A stretch of DNA of 29,170 bases from Prolixibacteraceae bacterium (GCA_003516705.1 DPCJ01000024.1:1-29170); one strand, 5' to 3'; positions 7,222-16,236 are shown, counted from the stretch's first letter. Made by a program: numbers and translations. The notes: generated from the letters alone by a model not told the origin.

Positions 7222-7929
7222 TTATTTCTGCATCGCCTGTTTTCTCAATTCCTCCGGCATTTTTTCGATGGCGTACCGAAGTGCTGTTCGCGGCATCACA
7301 GCTTTTCTACTCATCACATATTCAAATACTTCCTGCTGGTGCGCCTGACTGGCGGCTTTCAGCATCCAACCGTAACCTTTCTGCACAAGGTCGTCGCTAT
7401 CCATCAGCAGTATATCGGCAATTTCAAAAATTTCTTTCTGAAACAGTCCTTTTCTCGCCGGAATGATGAGTGCAACTGCTGCTGCCCTTTTTACCCAGCG
7501 GTTTTCGGAACGTGCAAATTCTTTCAGTTTCGCAATAAATTCCGGGTATTTCATCACAAAATCGCCGACTGTGTGGTTGCAAAGTGTGTCGCACGACGCC
7601 CAGTTGCTTACATAATTTTTTATCCAGCGTTCCAGCGTCTCAAAATCGGCAGGTTCCAGTTTTTTGCCCAGTTTTTCAGACCAGACGCAAGCTACAAACG
7701 AATCTTCCATATAACCCGACTGCCAAAGATTTTCGCAGGCGTCAAGAATTTCAGCTTTCGTTTTGTCTTTAATTTCGGTAAAAATGTCTTTTGCAATTTT
7801 CTGAACCGTGGCCGATTTTACACCATAAACGGTAACCTGTTCTTTAAAGAAATATTCGCTTTGTTTACGCGTATTTTCGTCGGCACTGGCAATGAGAGTT
7901 TCCCTGATTTGTGTAATAATTGTCTCCAT
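7222..7929 (-). CDS. AlkD-like DNA alkylation repair protein
   Basis: The 235-residue, all-helical protein matches the AlkD family of HEAT-like-repeat DNA glycosylases that excise bulky or cationic N3/N7-alkylpurines. The active-site residues known from Bacillus cereus AlkD are in place: Trp110 and Asp114 in SNWASCDTL, Arg148 in SENRWVKRAAAV, and Trp188 in KGYGWMLKAAS. Length and residue numbers agree with the family. It is intracellular. The GNAT gene lies 15 bp upstream, so these are probably co-transcribed. This is one of three DNA-repair-type proteins in the window, with the UvrA-like and AlkZ-like ones. Confidence 0.93.
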   Translation of the reverse strand: METIITQIRETLIASADENTRKQSEYFFKEQVTVYGVKSATVQKIAKDIFTEIKDKTKAEILDACENLWQSGYMEDSFVACVWSEKLGKKLEPADFETLERWIKNYVSNWASCDTLCNHTVGDFVMKYPEFIAKLKEFARSENRWVKRAAAVALIIPARKGLFQKEIFEIADILLMDSDDLVQKGYGWMLKAASQAHQQEVFEYVMSRKAVMPRTALRYAIEKMPEELRKQAMQK

Positions 7930-7944
7930 TATTTTCTATAAAAT

Positions 7945-8469
7945 CTAAATTTCGTTTTCGATTGGTTTTAAACGTAGTTTCCACTTCAGCAAAGTTTCAG
8001 TTTCACCAGTCATTACAAAACCGTTTTTTTCGAGTACCCGAAACGAGGCTGTATTTTGTTTTTCGGTATCGGCAAAAATTGCAAGTATTTCAGGTTGATT
8101 TTTTGCCCACGATATCATTCCGCCAACAGCTTCGGTCATAAAACCTAAGCCGGCGAAAATTTCATACGTACCATAGCCAATTTCTATTTCACCTTCGGCA
8201 TTTGGCGCACCCACAAAACACAGGTCGCCCACCATTTTGTTGTCCTTTTTCGAAATGAGTGTCCAAAGTGTTGAGTACAAAGAATATTTCGAACTGTCGG
8301 CAACATTGGGTAAAATGGTCTGTTCTAGCGCTTCTTTCAGTTCGGCGGAAATTGACCGTGATGTTTCATTCAGATTCAACTCCTCTTCCAGAGAGTTGTC
8401 GTTTTTGATGTATTTTTCGAGCTGGATGTATGTCAGCGGTTTAATGATAAGTCGTTCTGTTTCAATCAT
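7945..8469 (-). CDS. GNAT N-acetyltransferase (RimJ-like)
   Basis: A 174-residue single-domain protein starting with IETERLIIKPLT, the usual opening of RimJ/RimL-type acetyltransferases. The core strand IEIGYGTYEIFAGLGFMTEAV carries the acetyl-CoA pyrophosphate loop region, and ASFRVLEKNGFVMTGE is the typical C-terminal Asn-x-x-Ser-x-x-x-x-x-Lys-x-GF motif. The acceptor substrate cannot be deduced; RimJ relatives acetylate protein N-termini, small amines or antibiotics. It sits 21 bp after the TrpF-like gene and 15 bp before the AlkD-like gene. Confidence 0.88.
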   Translation of the reverse strand: MIETERLIIKPLTYIQLEKYIKNDNSLEEELNLNETSRSISAELKEALEQTILPNVADSSKYSLYSTLWTLISKKDNKMVGDLCFVGAPNAEGEIEIGYGTYEIFAGLGFMTEAVGGMISWAKNQPEILAIFADTEKQNTASFRVLEKNGFVMTGETETLLKWKLRLKPIENEI

Positions 8470-8490
8470 TGTCGTTTGTATATTTTAGGA

Positions 8491-9150
8491 TTATAAATTA
8501 TTCAGCATCGTAAAAAATGCTTCCAGTTTCTTTTTATCGAGTTTGCCATTAGAACGCACACCACTGCAAATGTCGACTCCAAAAGGCTGAACGGTTTCGA
8601 TGGCTTCGCGCACATTTTGGCTGTTCAATCCGCCTGCCAGGAAAACCGGCACTTTCACCTGTTCCCTGATTTGACGGCTCAGTTGCCAGTTGTGCACCCG
8701 GCCGGTGCCGCCGAGTTCCTTGATATTCATGTTGGGGTTGCCGCTGTCTAACAAAATCGCATCAACTGATTCTGAGATTTCAATTGCATCGGCAACCGAA
8801 TTTTCATCGAGCACATGAATCACCTGAACCAGTTTCACACCGGGCAGTTCCCTGCGTAAAGTCTGATATTCGCGGCTTTCCAGCGCATCAACCAGTTGAA
8901 TGGTGGAGGTGTAACACTTTTTGTAATGGGTAATAATATCTTCCGGTTTTGTTTCGCTGGTGAGCAGAAAAGTTGAAACTGCCGGTGGAACCGAGCGGGC
9001 AATCCGGGCAATCAAATCATCGTCAATCACCCCCGGGCCGCTGGGCATTTTACCCACCAGTCCCAGCGCCGAAGCGCCAAATTCAATTGCCATTTTTGCT
9101 TCATCAACACTGCTGATGCAGCAGATTTTTACACGGACTTTGAAACTCAT
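8491..9150 (-). CDS. TrpF-like (phosphoribosylanthranilate isomerase family) barrel protein
   Basis: The 219-residue protein has the beta-alpha barrel pattern of TrpF: VKIC at the first strand with the general-acid-type Cys10, ILLDS with Asp135, LGGTGRVHNW for phosphate binding, PVFLAGGL and PFGVDICSGVRS with the closing DKKKL. However, KICC replaces the normal KICG, and the segment after strand 2 reads MPSGPGVIDDD where TrpF has a SPR motif whose Arg contacts the anthranilate carboxylate. No other trp gene is near. It may therefore be a TrpF paralogue acting on another phosphosugar substrate. It lies in a tight run with the serine hydrolase gene upstream and GNAT gene downstream. Confidence 0.8.
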   Translation of the reverse strand: MSFKVRVKICCISSVDEAKMAIEFGASALGLVGKMPSGPGVIDDDLIARIARSVPPAVSTFLLTSETKPEDIITHYKKCYTSTIQLVDALESREYQTLRRELPGVKLVQVIHVLDENSVADAIEISESVDAILLDSGNPNMNIKELGGTGRVHNWQLSRQIREQVKVPVFLAGGLNSQNVREAIETVQPFGVDICSGVRSNGKLDKKKLEAFFTMLNNL

Positions 9151-9177
9151 TTGCTGAAATTATTTTTCGAAAAAGTT

Positions 9178-10257
9178 TTAGTTGCAAATCTCCACAATTT
9201 TATCCACCCATTCAAATGCTTCTTTTCCGAACTGAAAATCGTCCTGAGTGTTCACTTCAGCGGTCATCACTACAACAAGGTTTTTATCAGGAATAATGCA
9301 AACAAATTGTCCGCCATGACCGTGCATGTAAGTCATTTTCCGGGTTTCGTCCTTCCACCACAAATAGCAAAACTGATTTGAATACATATCTTCAATTCTC
9401 ACCCTTGTCATTTCCTGAATCCATTTTTTACTGACAATTTCATTTCCTTTCCACATGCCGCTATCGAGAACAAGCTGCCCGAATTTCGCCATTTCGCGCG
9501 GTGTTGACATGATACCAAAACCGCCCAGTGTAGTTCCGTCTTTATAATCCATCCAATCCAGGTTTTTAATTTCCAGCGGGTTAAAAAGTACTTCTTTTGC
9601 CCATTCGCGTGTTTTCTTTCCGCTTGTTTGCTGAATAACACAGGAAACAAGTTGCGGGTCGCAATCTTTGTACATGATTTTTTCTCCGGGAGTGTTTGCG
9701 AGTGGCCGACCCAGAATAAAACCGGTAATGTTATCCGGAAGTTGTCGAAGGATGTCATCCGATTGTCCTTTCAATCCATCATTACTGTATGCAATCCCCG
9801 ATTTCATGGTCAGAAGCTGTTCAATGGTAATATTCTTTTTGTTGGGATAGTTTTCTGTTTCGGGCAAATAGCGGCCAATGCTGTCGTTTATCGATTCAAT
9901 CAAGCCTTTTTCAAGTGCAATCCCGGTGAGCAGTCCAACCACTTGCTTGGTGCAACTCCACATGGCGCGGGGCTTGATTTGGTCGCCGTCATCTTTTGTA
10001 TAGCTTTCGGCCACCAGTTTTCCGTTTCTGAAAACCAGCAGACTGCGTGTCTGCCAAATGTCCTGGTCTGCATGAAAATCAAAATAAATTTTTTCCAGTT
10101 TTTGCGCATCGACTCCTTCATTTTCAGGTGATGACATAGTCCATCCGTCGTTTAACGATGCCGGTGTGTACGAAATAAACGGTTTCTTCAGTTCGTCTTC
10201 CTGCAGACAGGAACCCAGCAACGGGACTATCAGTAAAATCAGAAATTTTTTGTTCAT
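9178..10257 (-). CDS. serine hydrolase lipoprotein (beta-lactamase/DD-peptidase fold)
   Basis: The 359-residue product starts with a lipoprotein signal, lipobox LLGSC with Cys17, so it is an envelope protein. The class C beta-lactamase/DD-peptidase fold is shown by the nucleophile motif SCTK (Ser101, Lys104), the MKSGIAYS segment, GGFGIMSTPREMAKFGQL, and the third motif HGHGGQ (312-317). The second catalytic element, normally Tyr-x-Asn, reads YKDCD (Tyr196, Asp198), so Asn is replaced by Asp. Members hydrolyse esters, amides or D-peptides; the substrate is not predictable here. Its start lies 1 bp after the stop of the barrel-like gene, which indicates tight co-expression. Confidence 0.88.
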   Translation of the reverse strand: MNKKFLILLIVPLLGSCLQEDELKKPFISYTPASLNDGWTMSSPENEGVDAQKLEKIYFDFHADQDIWQTRSLLVFRNGKLVAESYTKDDGDQIKPRAMWSCTKQVVGLLTGIALEKGLIESINDSIGRYLPETENYPNKKNITIEQLLTMKSGIAYSNDGLKGQSDDILRQLPDNITGFILGRPLANTPGEKIMYKDCDPQLVSCVIQQTSGKKTREWAKEVLFNPLEIKNLDWMDYKDGTTLGGFGIMSTPREMAKFGQLVLDSGMWKGNEIVSKKWIQEMTRVRIEDMYSNQFCYLWWKDETRKMTYMHGHGGQFVCIIPDKNLVVVMTAEVNTQDDFQFGKEAFEWVDKIVEICN

Positions 10258-10258
10258 T

Positions 10259-11011
10259 TTATTTGTTTTTCGGGTTGAAGGTTAGTTTAATGTTGTGACT
10301 AATCATCAATATTTCAGGAGCTTCGAAATATCCTGAATAATCAAAACAATACGACCATGTGATTCGTTTTTCTGACTTCGGTTTCCACGATAATTCAAAA
10401 TCGGTTGTATTGAATTGACTCAGGGTTGAAAACTCAAAATCAGAATTCAGATGTTTAATAGCATGTTGAAATCCGATGTCGTACCAGTAAGGATTGCGGG
10501 ATTCGGGCTGGCGCGAAGTAAATCCCAAAACCGTGAATTTCAAGCGGGCGCTCAACTGCTGTCCCGCAATCGTAAAATCATACCGCGAGTTTACTCCCAG
10601 GCTGAAGTTGGTAAACCAGTAATCGAACGCCGATTGCAACTGCGGATAAAGTGTGTAATTGTATTCGAATTTTGCCAGTGGGCCAACTGCAAAAGTGTTT
10701 TTACCCGAAGCGCTGAAAAGGTATGAAATCTCGGCTGGTTTCAGGTAAACGTCCAGCGCGGGAATACCTTTTGAAAAGGGAATACAAACCCCGATTTCGT
10801 TTTCGATACTGAATATTCTGTTGTTTTTCGATGATTCCCGATAGTGCCCATAATTGATGTTGGCGCCACTAAAAACAAGCCCGAAATTGGCGCTTTCGTT
10901 AATCTGTTTAAATCCTGTGCGCCAATATGAATTGCTTGTGATTTCCTGTCCTTGTGCGACCGGTTGCAGTAATATCAGGAAAGTGAAAAAAAGAAGAATT
11001 GTTGGTTTCAT
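10259..11011 (-). CDS. exported protein, probable outer-membrane beta-barrel
   Basis: The 250-residue product begins with a clear Sec signal, MKPTILLFFTFLILLQPVAQGQ, followed by alternating amphipathic stretches rich in aromatic residues (SYLFSASGKNTF, EYNYTLYPQLQSAF, FSLGVNSRYDFTI, ITWSYCFDYSGYF). The C-terminus ends in a strand-like segment, IKLTFNPK, consistent with a small outer-membrane barrel of eight to ten strands. I do not recognise a named family. It is directly coupled (1 bp) to the following serine hydrolase lipoprotein, so the two may work at the same surface. Confidence 0.65.
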   Translation of the reverse strand: MKPTILLFFTFLILLQPVAQGQEITSNSYWRTGFKQINESANFGLVFSGANINYGHYRESSKNNRIFSIENEIGVCIPFSKGIPALDVYLKPAEISYLFSASGKNTFAVGPLAKFEYNYTLYPQLQSAFDYWFTNFSLGVNSRYDFTIAGQQLSARLKFTVLGFTSRQPESRNPYWYDIGFQHAIKHLNSDFEFSTLSQFNTTDFELSWKPKSEKRITWSYCFDYSGYFEAPEILMISHNIKLTFNPKNK

Positions 11012-11040
11012 TATTTTGAAATTTGCAAAAATATTTGGTT

Positions 11041-11748
11041 TTAGTTGCTGAATTTCAGGTTTTTAAAATAATTCAGTAGAAAAAAATCAATCACAAAAAC
11101 CAGCAAATTCCAGACAACAAGCGCAGTGAGGCCGGCAGGCGAAAAAAGCCAGTTCATGTTGATGGAAGTCATCAATGCTGAAGCAACACTGCAAACTCCG
11201 TTGGTCAGAAATAAAAATTTCAACGTTCGTTCCAGTTTGTTGGTTTCGAAAATAAATGCCATGAAAATGAATGAGAGTCCGATTCCACCCCATCCGTACA
11301 TTTCGAGCGCCCAGGCAAAAGAACCCGGATTCGTCATTGTAAAAACTGGCAGAATCGTGGCCGTTTCAGGCGGGTTATTATAGGCAAGATAGGGGATGTA
11401 GGTGGTTTGAATAATGTAGTTGAGAAAAACTACGGATGTAAAAACCATGTTAATCACCAACCCCGAAAGCGCCCATATTTTCTTGTCTTCAGTTGCAGTT
11501 TTATATAAAGCAATAAACGTAAGCAGCGACCCTATTACCAGAAAATAACCACAAAAAAAGGTGGCTGTTTGCAGCGGGTGAAACGATTCAACAAACATCG
11601 CCGCATCGCGCCAGGGCAGCTGTGGAGTGAAAATCATTGATAACACGGGAAATACAAGTCCCGAAAAAACGATTCCAATCATATTGATGATTACCGCAAT
11701 GCGTCCGAATTTCAGGTATTGTTCATTCATAGAATTCATTGTTTTCAT
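11041..11748 (-). CDS. multi-span membrane protein of unknown function
   Basis: From the Met at 11748 the protein has about 235 residues and six or seven hydrophobic helices: around FGRIAVIINMIGIVFSGLVF, ATFFCGYFLVIGSLLTFIAL, WALSGLVINMVFTSVVFL, the region near YGWGGIGLSFIFMAFIF, FLFLTNGVCSVASALM and ALVVWNLLVFVIDFFLL. Other Met codons at 11739 and 11730 are possible; a longer frame to 11790 adds a polar segment and is less likely. Hydrophobicity alone supports an inner-membrane location. The DUF4386-like or similar orphan membrane families are candidates, but I cannot assign it. Confidence 0.7.
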   Translation of the reverse strand: MKTMNSMNEQYLKFGRIAVIINMIGIVFSGLVFPVLSMIFTPQLPWRDAAMFVESFHPLQTATFFCGYFLVIGSLLTFIALYKTATEDKKIWALSGLVINMVFTSVVFLNYIIQTTYIPYLAYNNPPETATILPVFTMTNPGSFAWALEMYGWGGIGLSFIFMAFIFETNKLERTLKFLFLTNGVCSVASALMTSINMNWLFSPAGLTALVVWNLLVFVIDFFLLNYFKNLKFSN

Positions 11749-11862
11749 TGACTTTTTCGGCTGAAGTTTATCCAAAAATATTCCTGGCAAACAGTTTTCT
11801 GAAATAATTGATAATGAATGACCTGAACAGGGATTTGAATGGCAGATTTTAAGGGATAATTC

Positions 11863-13487
11863 TTATTCTTTGCTTAGGTTCAGCGGATAATCAGTTCCGC
11901 GTTGGTTCCAGTTTCCATGAATTGTTTTTGTGTTTCTGTCGAGTTTCCCTGAAAATGTTGCACTGGCCACACCCACCACACAAACAATGTTGTCGGCTTC
12001 AATTTTTAACTCCGAAACCGGGATTCCGAAAACATCCTGGTCGGGACTGTCGAGAACCGGAACCAGTATGTTTTCATTTTTTTTCAGGTGAAGTACAAAT
12101 TTCGAGGTTGTGCCAAATTGCGTGAGGCCACCGGTCCATGTTCCCTCAAAATCCGCATCAAAAGCAACATTCAGAACTTCTGTCGGTTTGTTCCAGTTTT
12201 TGCGGTTCAGGCCTTCGTTAAAAAAATCGTATGCATCTTTTCCGAATACTTCTTCCAAAACATTCAGAAAAATAACCGTTGTTCCACCTTGGTTTTGAAT
12301 AAAAGCTGTGTTTAGCAAGGCGATAAATTCTGCCATTTTTTCTTCGCCATATTTCTGTCGGAGTGTGTTGAGTAGAACTGTGGGTTTGTAATACCGGTTG
12401 ATATGGCTTTCCCACGAATCGCCGGTGGTTTCAAGGATGGAAAGTTGGGTGGCGCTGTTTTCGATGGCGTTGTTATATTCCTCTGAAAGCAATTTTGTGA
12501 ATTCAGTCCCTATAAATTTTTCAGAAGCCAGAAATGCAGAATATTCGGCCAGACCTTCATTTATCCAGTCGTGTTCCCAGTTGGCCTTGCTCCACAAATG
12601 GGCAATTTCGTGTGCATTTAACTGAAAATCGCGGGCAAAACCCCATTTGTTTTCTACTTGTTCAGAAGCAAATTCTTCGGAAACTACGATGAGCGAACCA
12701 CGCGCGTAACCACCCGCAGTACGGGGCGAATATATCACTTTTATCAGGTTGTTTGAGCCAGCCGATTGATAAAGAGATTGATAAAATTCAACGGTGCAGA
12801 GAGGCTTTTTATCATCTTTTCAACATAATTGTCTGGAAGTTTTGTGTGATAGATTTCAACCATGAAATTATTGCCGGTAAACGTCGTGTTCTTTAATCCT
12901 GCTGAACCAATCAGAAATAAGCGGGTTACAGGTTTTGCTGATTCAAAACGGGTTTCTTTAATTTCACCAGTTTTGAAATTTTCAGTTTCTATTCCGTTGG
13001 TAACAAACCCAAATTCTTTTGGTGCCAAAACCGACAAAGAAAAAGTGCAATTGTTATTGTTCTTGAATCGCGGGTACCAGTTAATCAAGTCAGTCAGTTC
13101 GAGCATCTGACTGGTAATCCGGTTCTGATTGCTGATGGTTTTTGGGAAACTTCCATCACTGATGACTCCAGAAAATTTTATAACAAGATTTTTAGGGAGA
13201 AACGGCAATTTGTAGGTAGAAGAATAATTTGATTCAGCAGGATTTTCTTTTTCAAAAACTATATTGCTGCCGTCAGCCGTAACCGACTCAATTTTCAAAT
13301 CGCGGGTTAATAAAAAGACCGAATCCGAAGGGAATAAATATTCTATAACACCAGAAATATGGCTGATGGCCGGATTTAAAGTAATTTTTAAACTGACATT
13401 TGCTGTTTCATTTTTTTGATTCCCTGCAAAACAAAAGGCACTCAGTAAACTGAAGATTGTCAGAATTCTGATTCTTAAATTGTTCAT
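11863..13487 (-). pseudogene. frameshifted M1-type (gluzincin) metallopeptidase
   Basis: Two adjacent frames make one exported peptidase. Codons from 13487 to 12744 encode a signal peptide ending near FCFAGNQK and the N-terminal beta domain, then stop after FINRLAQTT. From about 12763 the other frame continues AGSNNLIKVIYSPRTAGGYARGS and contains HEIAHLW (zinc His pair, catalytic Glu, at about 12612-12598) and the downstream zinc Glu in WINEGLAEY, then a C-terminal domain of about 90 residues. The gap between HExxH and Glu is 13 residues, shorter than the 18 of classical M1. The apparent GTG start at 12738 is only a mid-domain codon. One extra GGCT at 12756-12763 would restore the frame to RLAGSNNL. 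It may be a pseudogene or a phase-variable gene. Confidence 0.85.
12756..12763 (-). repeat. GGCT tetranucleotide repeat at the frameshift
   Basis: On the minus strand the break in the M1 peptidase gene falls in CGGCTGGCTCAAAC, with two GGCT units. Three units would give in-frame RLAGSNNL, so a one-unit contraction accounts for the shift of frame exactly. Confidence 0.6.
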
Positions 13488-13499
13488 GGCTTTTTACAT

Positions 13500-15005
13500 T
13501 TAATTTCCGGTTTTGTGTATCATCAACTGGTCTGTAACATTCGCTACAATATTGGCAGAAGGCGGGCTGTAATTCGACAATATGATAATTGTATAGCCCG
13601 AATCAAGGCACATTTTATACTGGCAGTTCACACCGCTTCCATCGCCCGAGTGTGATGCGGTTTTTCCCGACCGATTATCAGACAGGAAAAAGCCGGTACT
13701 ATGAAATGAAGCGTTTAATTCCGGAAATCCTGTAAAAAGAAGTTGTGTGTATTCCGGCGAAAGCAATTTGTGGTTTCGTAAAGCAATGTCGAATTGCAGC
13801 AAATCTTCGGCAGTGGAATAAATCCCGCCCGAAGGGCAACCTTTCAGAATTCTTGTTCTCATGTGGTCGGTCCAGGTAAAATCATCATCTTGCCAGATTT
13901 TTGTGTAACCGGTAGCGCGGTTTTTCACCGGTTGGTCTTTGGCAAAACCACCGGTATTTTTCATCCCTGCCGGAATAAAAATATGGTTCGTCAGGTATTG
14001 AAAGTATTCCTCTCCCGAAACAGATTCAATGACAACTCCCAACAACAAATACCCTGTATTACTGTAACTAAAACGTTTGCCGGGTTCAAAGGCAGGCTGA
14101 CTTTTATAAACCAGCGGTTTGTAATCATTTAATTCCCTGAAAACCTGAATTTCGCATTGTTTGTAAATATCCGCAAAATAGTCGCTAAGTCCCGATGTGT
14201 GGGTAAGCAAATGTTTTATATGAATTTTACCGGAAATTTCATTTGGCAGCCAGCCGGAAGGAAGATATTTATCAATTGTGTCATCGATTTTTAGTTTTCC
14301 CTGTTCTGCTAGCTGGGTAATTGCAAGTCCGGTAAATATTTTTCCAACCGAAGCGAGATTAAATTTTGTGTCGGTTAAATTGGGTATTTCATAAGCAATA
14401 CTTGCTTTACCAACTGCCCTTTTTATAACCGGCTGTCCGTTTTTTGCAAGCAAAACCACACCCGAAAACTCATTATCTTTTTCAAGCTGAAGAAGACATT
14501 TTTCGAGTTTTTCGGCAATATCTTCATCGGTAAGAACATGTGCGTGAAGATTGTTATTTTCATGTTCCTGGATTTCACCTGAAACCATTCCATTTATCCG
14601 AAATTCTTTTTCACCTGTAACCGGAATTTCGAGAATTAATTTTGCCAGAGTAAGCCGGTTTACAAGTTTTATTTTGATGAGATTGTTATCAGCAGAATCG
14701 GTTTCCAAAAAGTCATATCCCAATCCGCCTGTTTCGTAATAATGAGCCAGGTTGAATGTTGTCAGTGTTTCGGGTGGTATTTTTTCAAGTAAATTTTTAT
14801 CTGCATTTTTATTCAGAAAATCCTTCATTATTTTTCTGCGGCCGCTGTTTAATGCCGATAAATAATTGCTGGCAAAATTCAGGGCTGAAATTTCATGCTG
14901 CCCATTCAACCTGGTAATATCATTTTGTGCCGACGTTGGCTTGTTTGTATTAAACATGCAGAATATCAGTGAAAGAATGATATAAAAAGTTTTTGTTGGT
15001 TTCAT
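13500..15005 (-). CDS. exported serine hydrolase (beta-lactamase-related)
   Basis: I set the start at 15005, the Met followed by KPTKTFYIILSLIFCMF, because the longer frame from 15044 would overlap the cupin gene. The 501-residue protein has a signal peptide, then residues 40-150 that look like a SnoaL/NTF2-type domain (ASNYLSALNSG opening), then a beta-lactamase-type catalytic domain. The catalytic motifs are canonical: SVGK (Ser219, Lys222), YSN (Tyr314, Asn316) and HSGDG (452-456), with LLTHTSGLSDY between. Such enzymes act on peptidoglycan-like D-peptides, esters or small amides; substrate is unknown. It lies 12 bp upstream of the M1 peptidase gene. Confidence 0.9.
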   Translation of the reverse strand: MKPTKTFYIILSLIFCMFNTNKPTSAQNDITRLNGQHEISALNFASNYLSALNSGRRKIMKDFLNKNADKNLLEKIPPETLTTFNLAHYYETGGLGYDFLETDSADNNLIKIKLVNRLTLAKLILEIPVTGEKEFRINGMVSGEIQEHENNNLHAHVLTDEDIAEKLEKCLLQLEKDNEFSGVVLLAKNGQPVIKRAVGKASIAYEIPNLTDTKFNLASVGKIFTGLAITQLAEQGKLKIDDTIDKYLPSGWLPNEISGKIHIKHLLTHTSGLSDYFADIYKQCEIQVFRELNDYKPLVYKSQPAFEPGKRFSYSNTGYLLLGVVIESVSGEEYFQYLTNHIFIPAGMKNTGGFAKDQPVKNRATGYTKIWQDDDFTWTDHMRTRILKGCPSGGIYSTAEDLLQFDIALRNHKLLSPEYTQLLFTGFPELNASFHSTGFFLSDNRSGKTASHSGDGSGVNCQYKMCLDSGYTIIILSNYSPPSANIVANVTDQLMIHKTGN

Positions 15006-15015
15006 TCTCGGTATT

Positions 15016-15357
15016 TTATGCAGAAAGGAAATCTCCATCAACAATCAGCAGTTTCACACCGGTTTTGCTGAACGAGCGGTGCTCGCTGGCATCGTCGGTT
15101 ACAATGTAAGTCATTCCGGGTGTGAGCGTGTTGGTTTCACCGGTTTTGAGCTGGTTTTCAACTTGGCCTTCAATACAATGTACAATGTGGCCTTTACTGC
15201 ACCAGTGGTCGGCCAGGTAGCCCGGTGAGTATTCAACAATGCGGACACGCAACCCATCGTATTGTAATGTTTTCCAGAATGCAGTGCCGGTTTCGCCCTG
15301 GTGTTCCGTGGCTTTAATTTCAGACCAGTCGGTCACAAAAAATGGAATAGATTTCAT
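15016..15357 (-). CDS. DHCW-motif cupin fold protein
   Basis: The 113-residue protein is a single cupin barrel. It has GETGTAFWKTL, VRIVEYSPGYLADHWC with the DHWC tetrad (Asp50 to Cys53), then KGHIVHCIEGQVENQL, the usual cupin turn, and DDASEHRSFSKTG. The family is small and commonly named for a DHCW motif; its reaction is unknown. The His residues (51, 57, 60, 93) could form a metal site, which is inference. It is cytoplasmic by sequence. The downstream serine hydrolase start follows after 10 bp and the MBL-fold gene is 39 bp upstream. Confidence 0.85.
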   Translation of the reverse strand: MKSIPFFVTDWSEIKATEHQGETGTAFWKTLQYDGLRVRIVEYSPGYLADHWCSKGHIVHCIEGQVENQLKTGETNTLTPGMTYIVTDDASEHRSFSKTGVKLLIVDGDFLSA

Positions 15358-15396
15358 TGATTCTTATTTTAAAACGGTTTTGGATAAATTTCCTTT

Positions 15397-16236
15397 TTAC
15401 AAGTGACTTCTGAAAGAGCGGTCAACAATGGGGTTGACAAGGAAAGGCGGCAATCCGAGCTGGTGTACTGTAGCTCGGCAAAATTCAAGATATTCGGTTT
15501 CAGTTCCCTTGTAATTTGCTTTCACAGCTTTGTCAATCATTTCAATCCAAGACCTGCCTTCGGCTAGCAATTTTTTTATTTCGTGTGCATCGGAAAAAGC
15601 GGGTGTCCACGAACTTAAAAGTATTTCGTAGTCGCTGTTCTTTTCAATAACGTGCAGCGAAACGAGTAACTGATGGGCATTGTCGTAATTCGGAATGTCG
15701 CTTTTCAGCGGGATGGAGTCGGCTGTAAATAACACCTTTTCATTCCGGAAATAAAGATTTACCGAACCGGCTGAATGCCCGGGAGCGTGAATAATTTTTG
15801 CTGTTTGGTTATTCCCAAAATCCAGAATTTGCCCGTTTTCAATGAATTCATCAATCGTTACCGACCGGTCAACCAGGTTGCTGAAACCCGGAACAGGCCG
15901 CTCTTTTTCCTGAACAGCAATTTCTTCAATCCATGTTTTTTCTGCGGGGTGCGCCAGAATTTTACAACCGGTTAGTTCCTTTATCCGGGCGGCGCTGCCA
16001 ATGTGATCGGGGTGGGAGTGCGATAAAATCACTGTTTCGATTTCACTGTATGAGCGGCCATTTTCAGCAATATAACTGAATATTTTTTCCTCGCTGCCCT
16101 TTACTCCGGTATCGACAAGTGTAATTTTTTCGCCAAAAATCAGCAGTACGTTTACAAATCGCGGCAGCACTTTTTCGGGTGAAAGTTGTATGTTAAAGTC
16201 AATCTTTAAAAGGTGGATATTTTCTTTTATTTTCAT
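15397..16236 (-). CDS. metallo-beta-lactamase-fold hydrolase
   Basis: The start at 16236 (MKIKENIHLLKIDF) is preferred, since the longer frame overlaps the upstream GNAT gene by about 95 bp. The 279-residue product has all five MBL motifs: VDTG (41-44), the zinc signature HSHPDH (73-78), the third His in APGHSAGS (His154), Asp173 in FTADSIPL, and a C-terminal SSWTPAF region where the last His would be expected but is replaced. It resembles the glyoxalase II-like/generic hydrolase branch rather than true beta-lactamases. No signal peptide is visible. It is 34 bp downstream of the tandem GNAT gene. Confidence 0.87.
   Translation of the reverse strand: MKIKENIHLLKIDFNIQLSPEKVLPRFVNVLLIFGEKITLVDTGVKGSEEKIFSYIAENGRSYSEIETVILSHSHPDHIGSAARIKELTGCKILAHPAEKTWIEEIAVQEKERPVPGFSNLVDRSVTIDEFIENGQILDFGNNQTAKIIHAPGHSAGSVNLYFRNEKVLFTADSIPLKSDIPNYDNAHQLLVSLHVIEKNSDYEILLSSWTPAFSDAHEIKKLLAEGRSWIEMIDKAVKANYKGTETEYLEFCRATVHQLGLPPFLVNPIVDRSFRSHL

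Noticed and set aside
7339..7941. 200-codon plus-strand frame opposite the AlkD-like gene
   Set aside because: Phe- and Lys-rich antisense shadow, fully inside a well-supported gene, no domain.
8491..9150. Part of a trp operon
   Set aside because: No other tryptophan gene in the neighbourhood, and key TrpF positions differ.
9628..10131. 167-codon plus-strand frame opposite the serine hydrolase gene
   Set aside because: Antisense shadow with no family motif.
11863..12738. Second half of the M1 peptidase as a stand-alone gene with a GTG start
   Set aside because: The frame continues upstream into AGSNNLIKV at the end of the first half, and the GTG is inside a conserved domain; two half-genes are better explained by one frameshifted gene.
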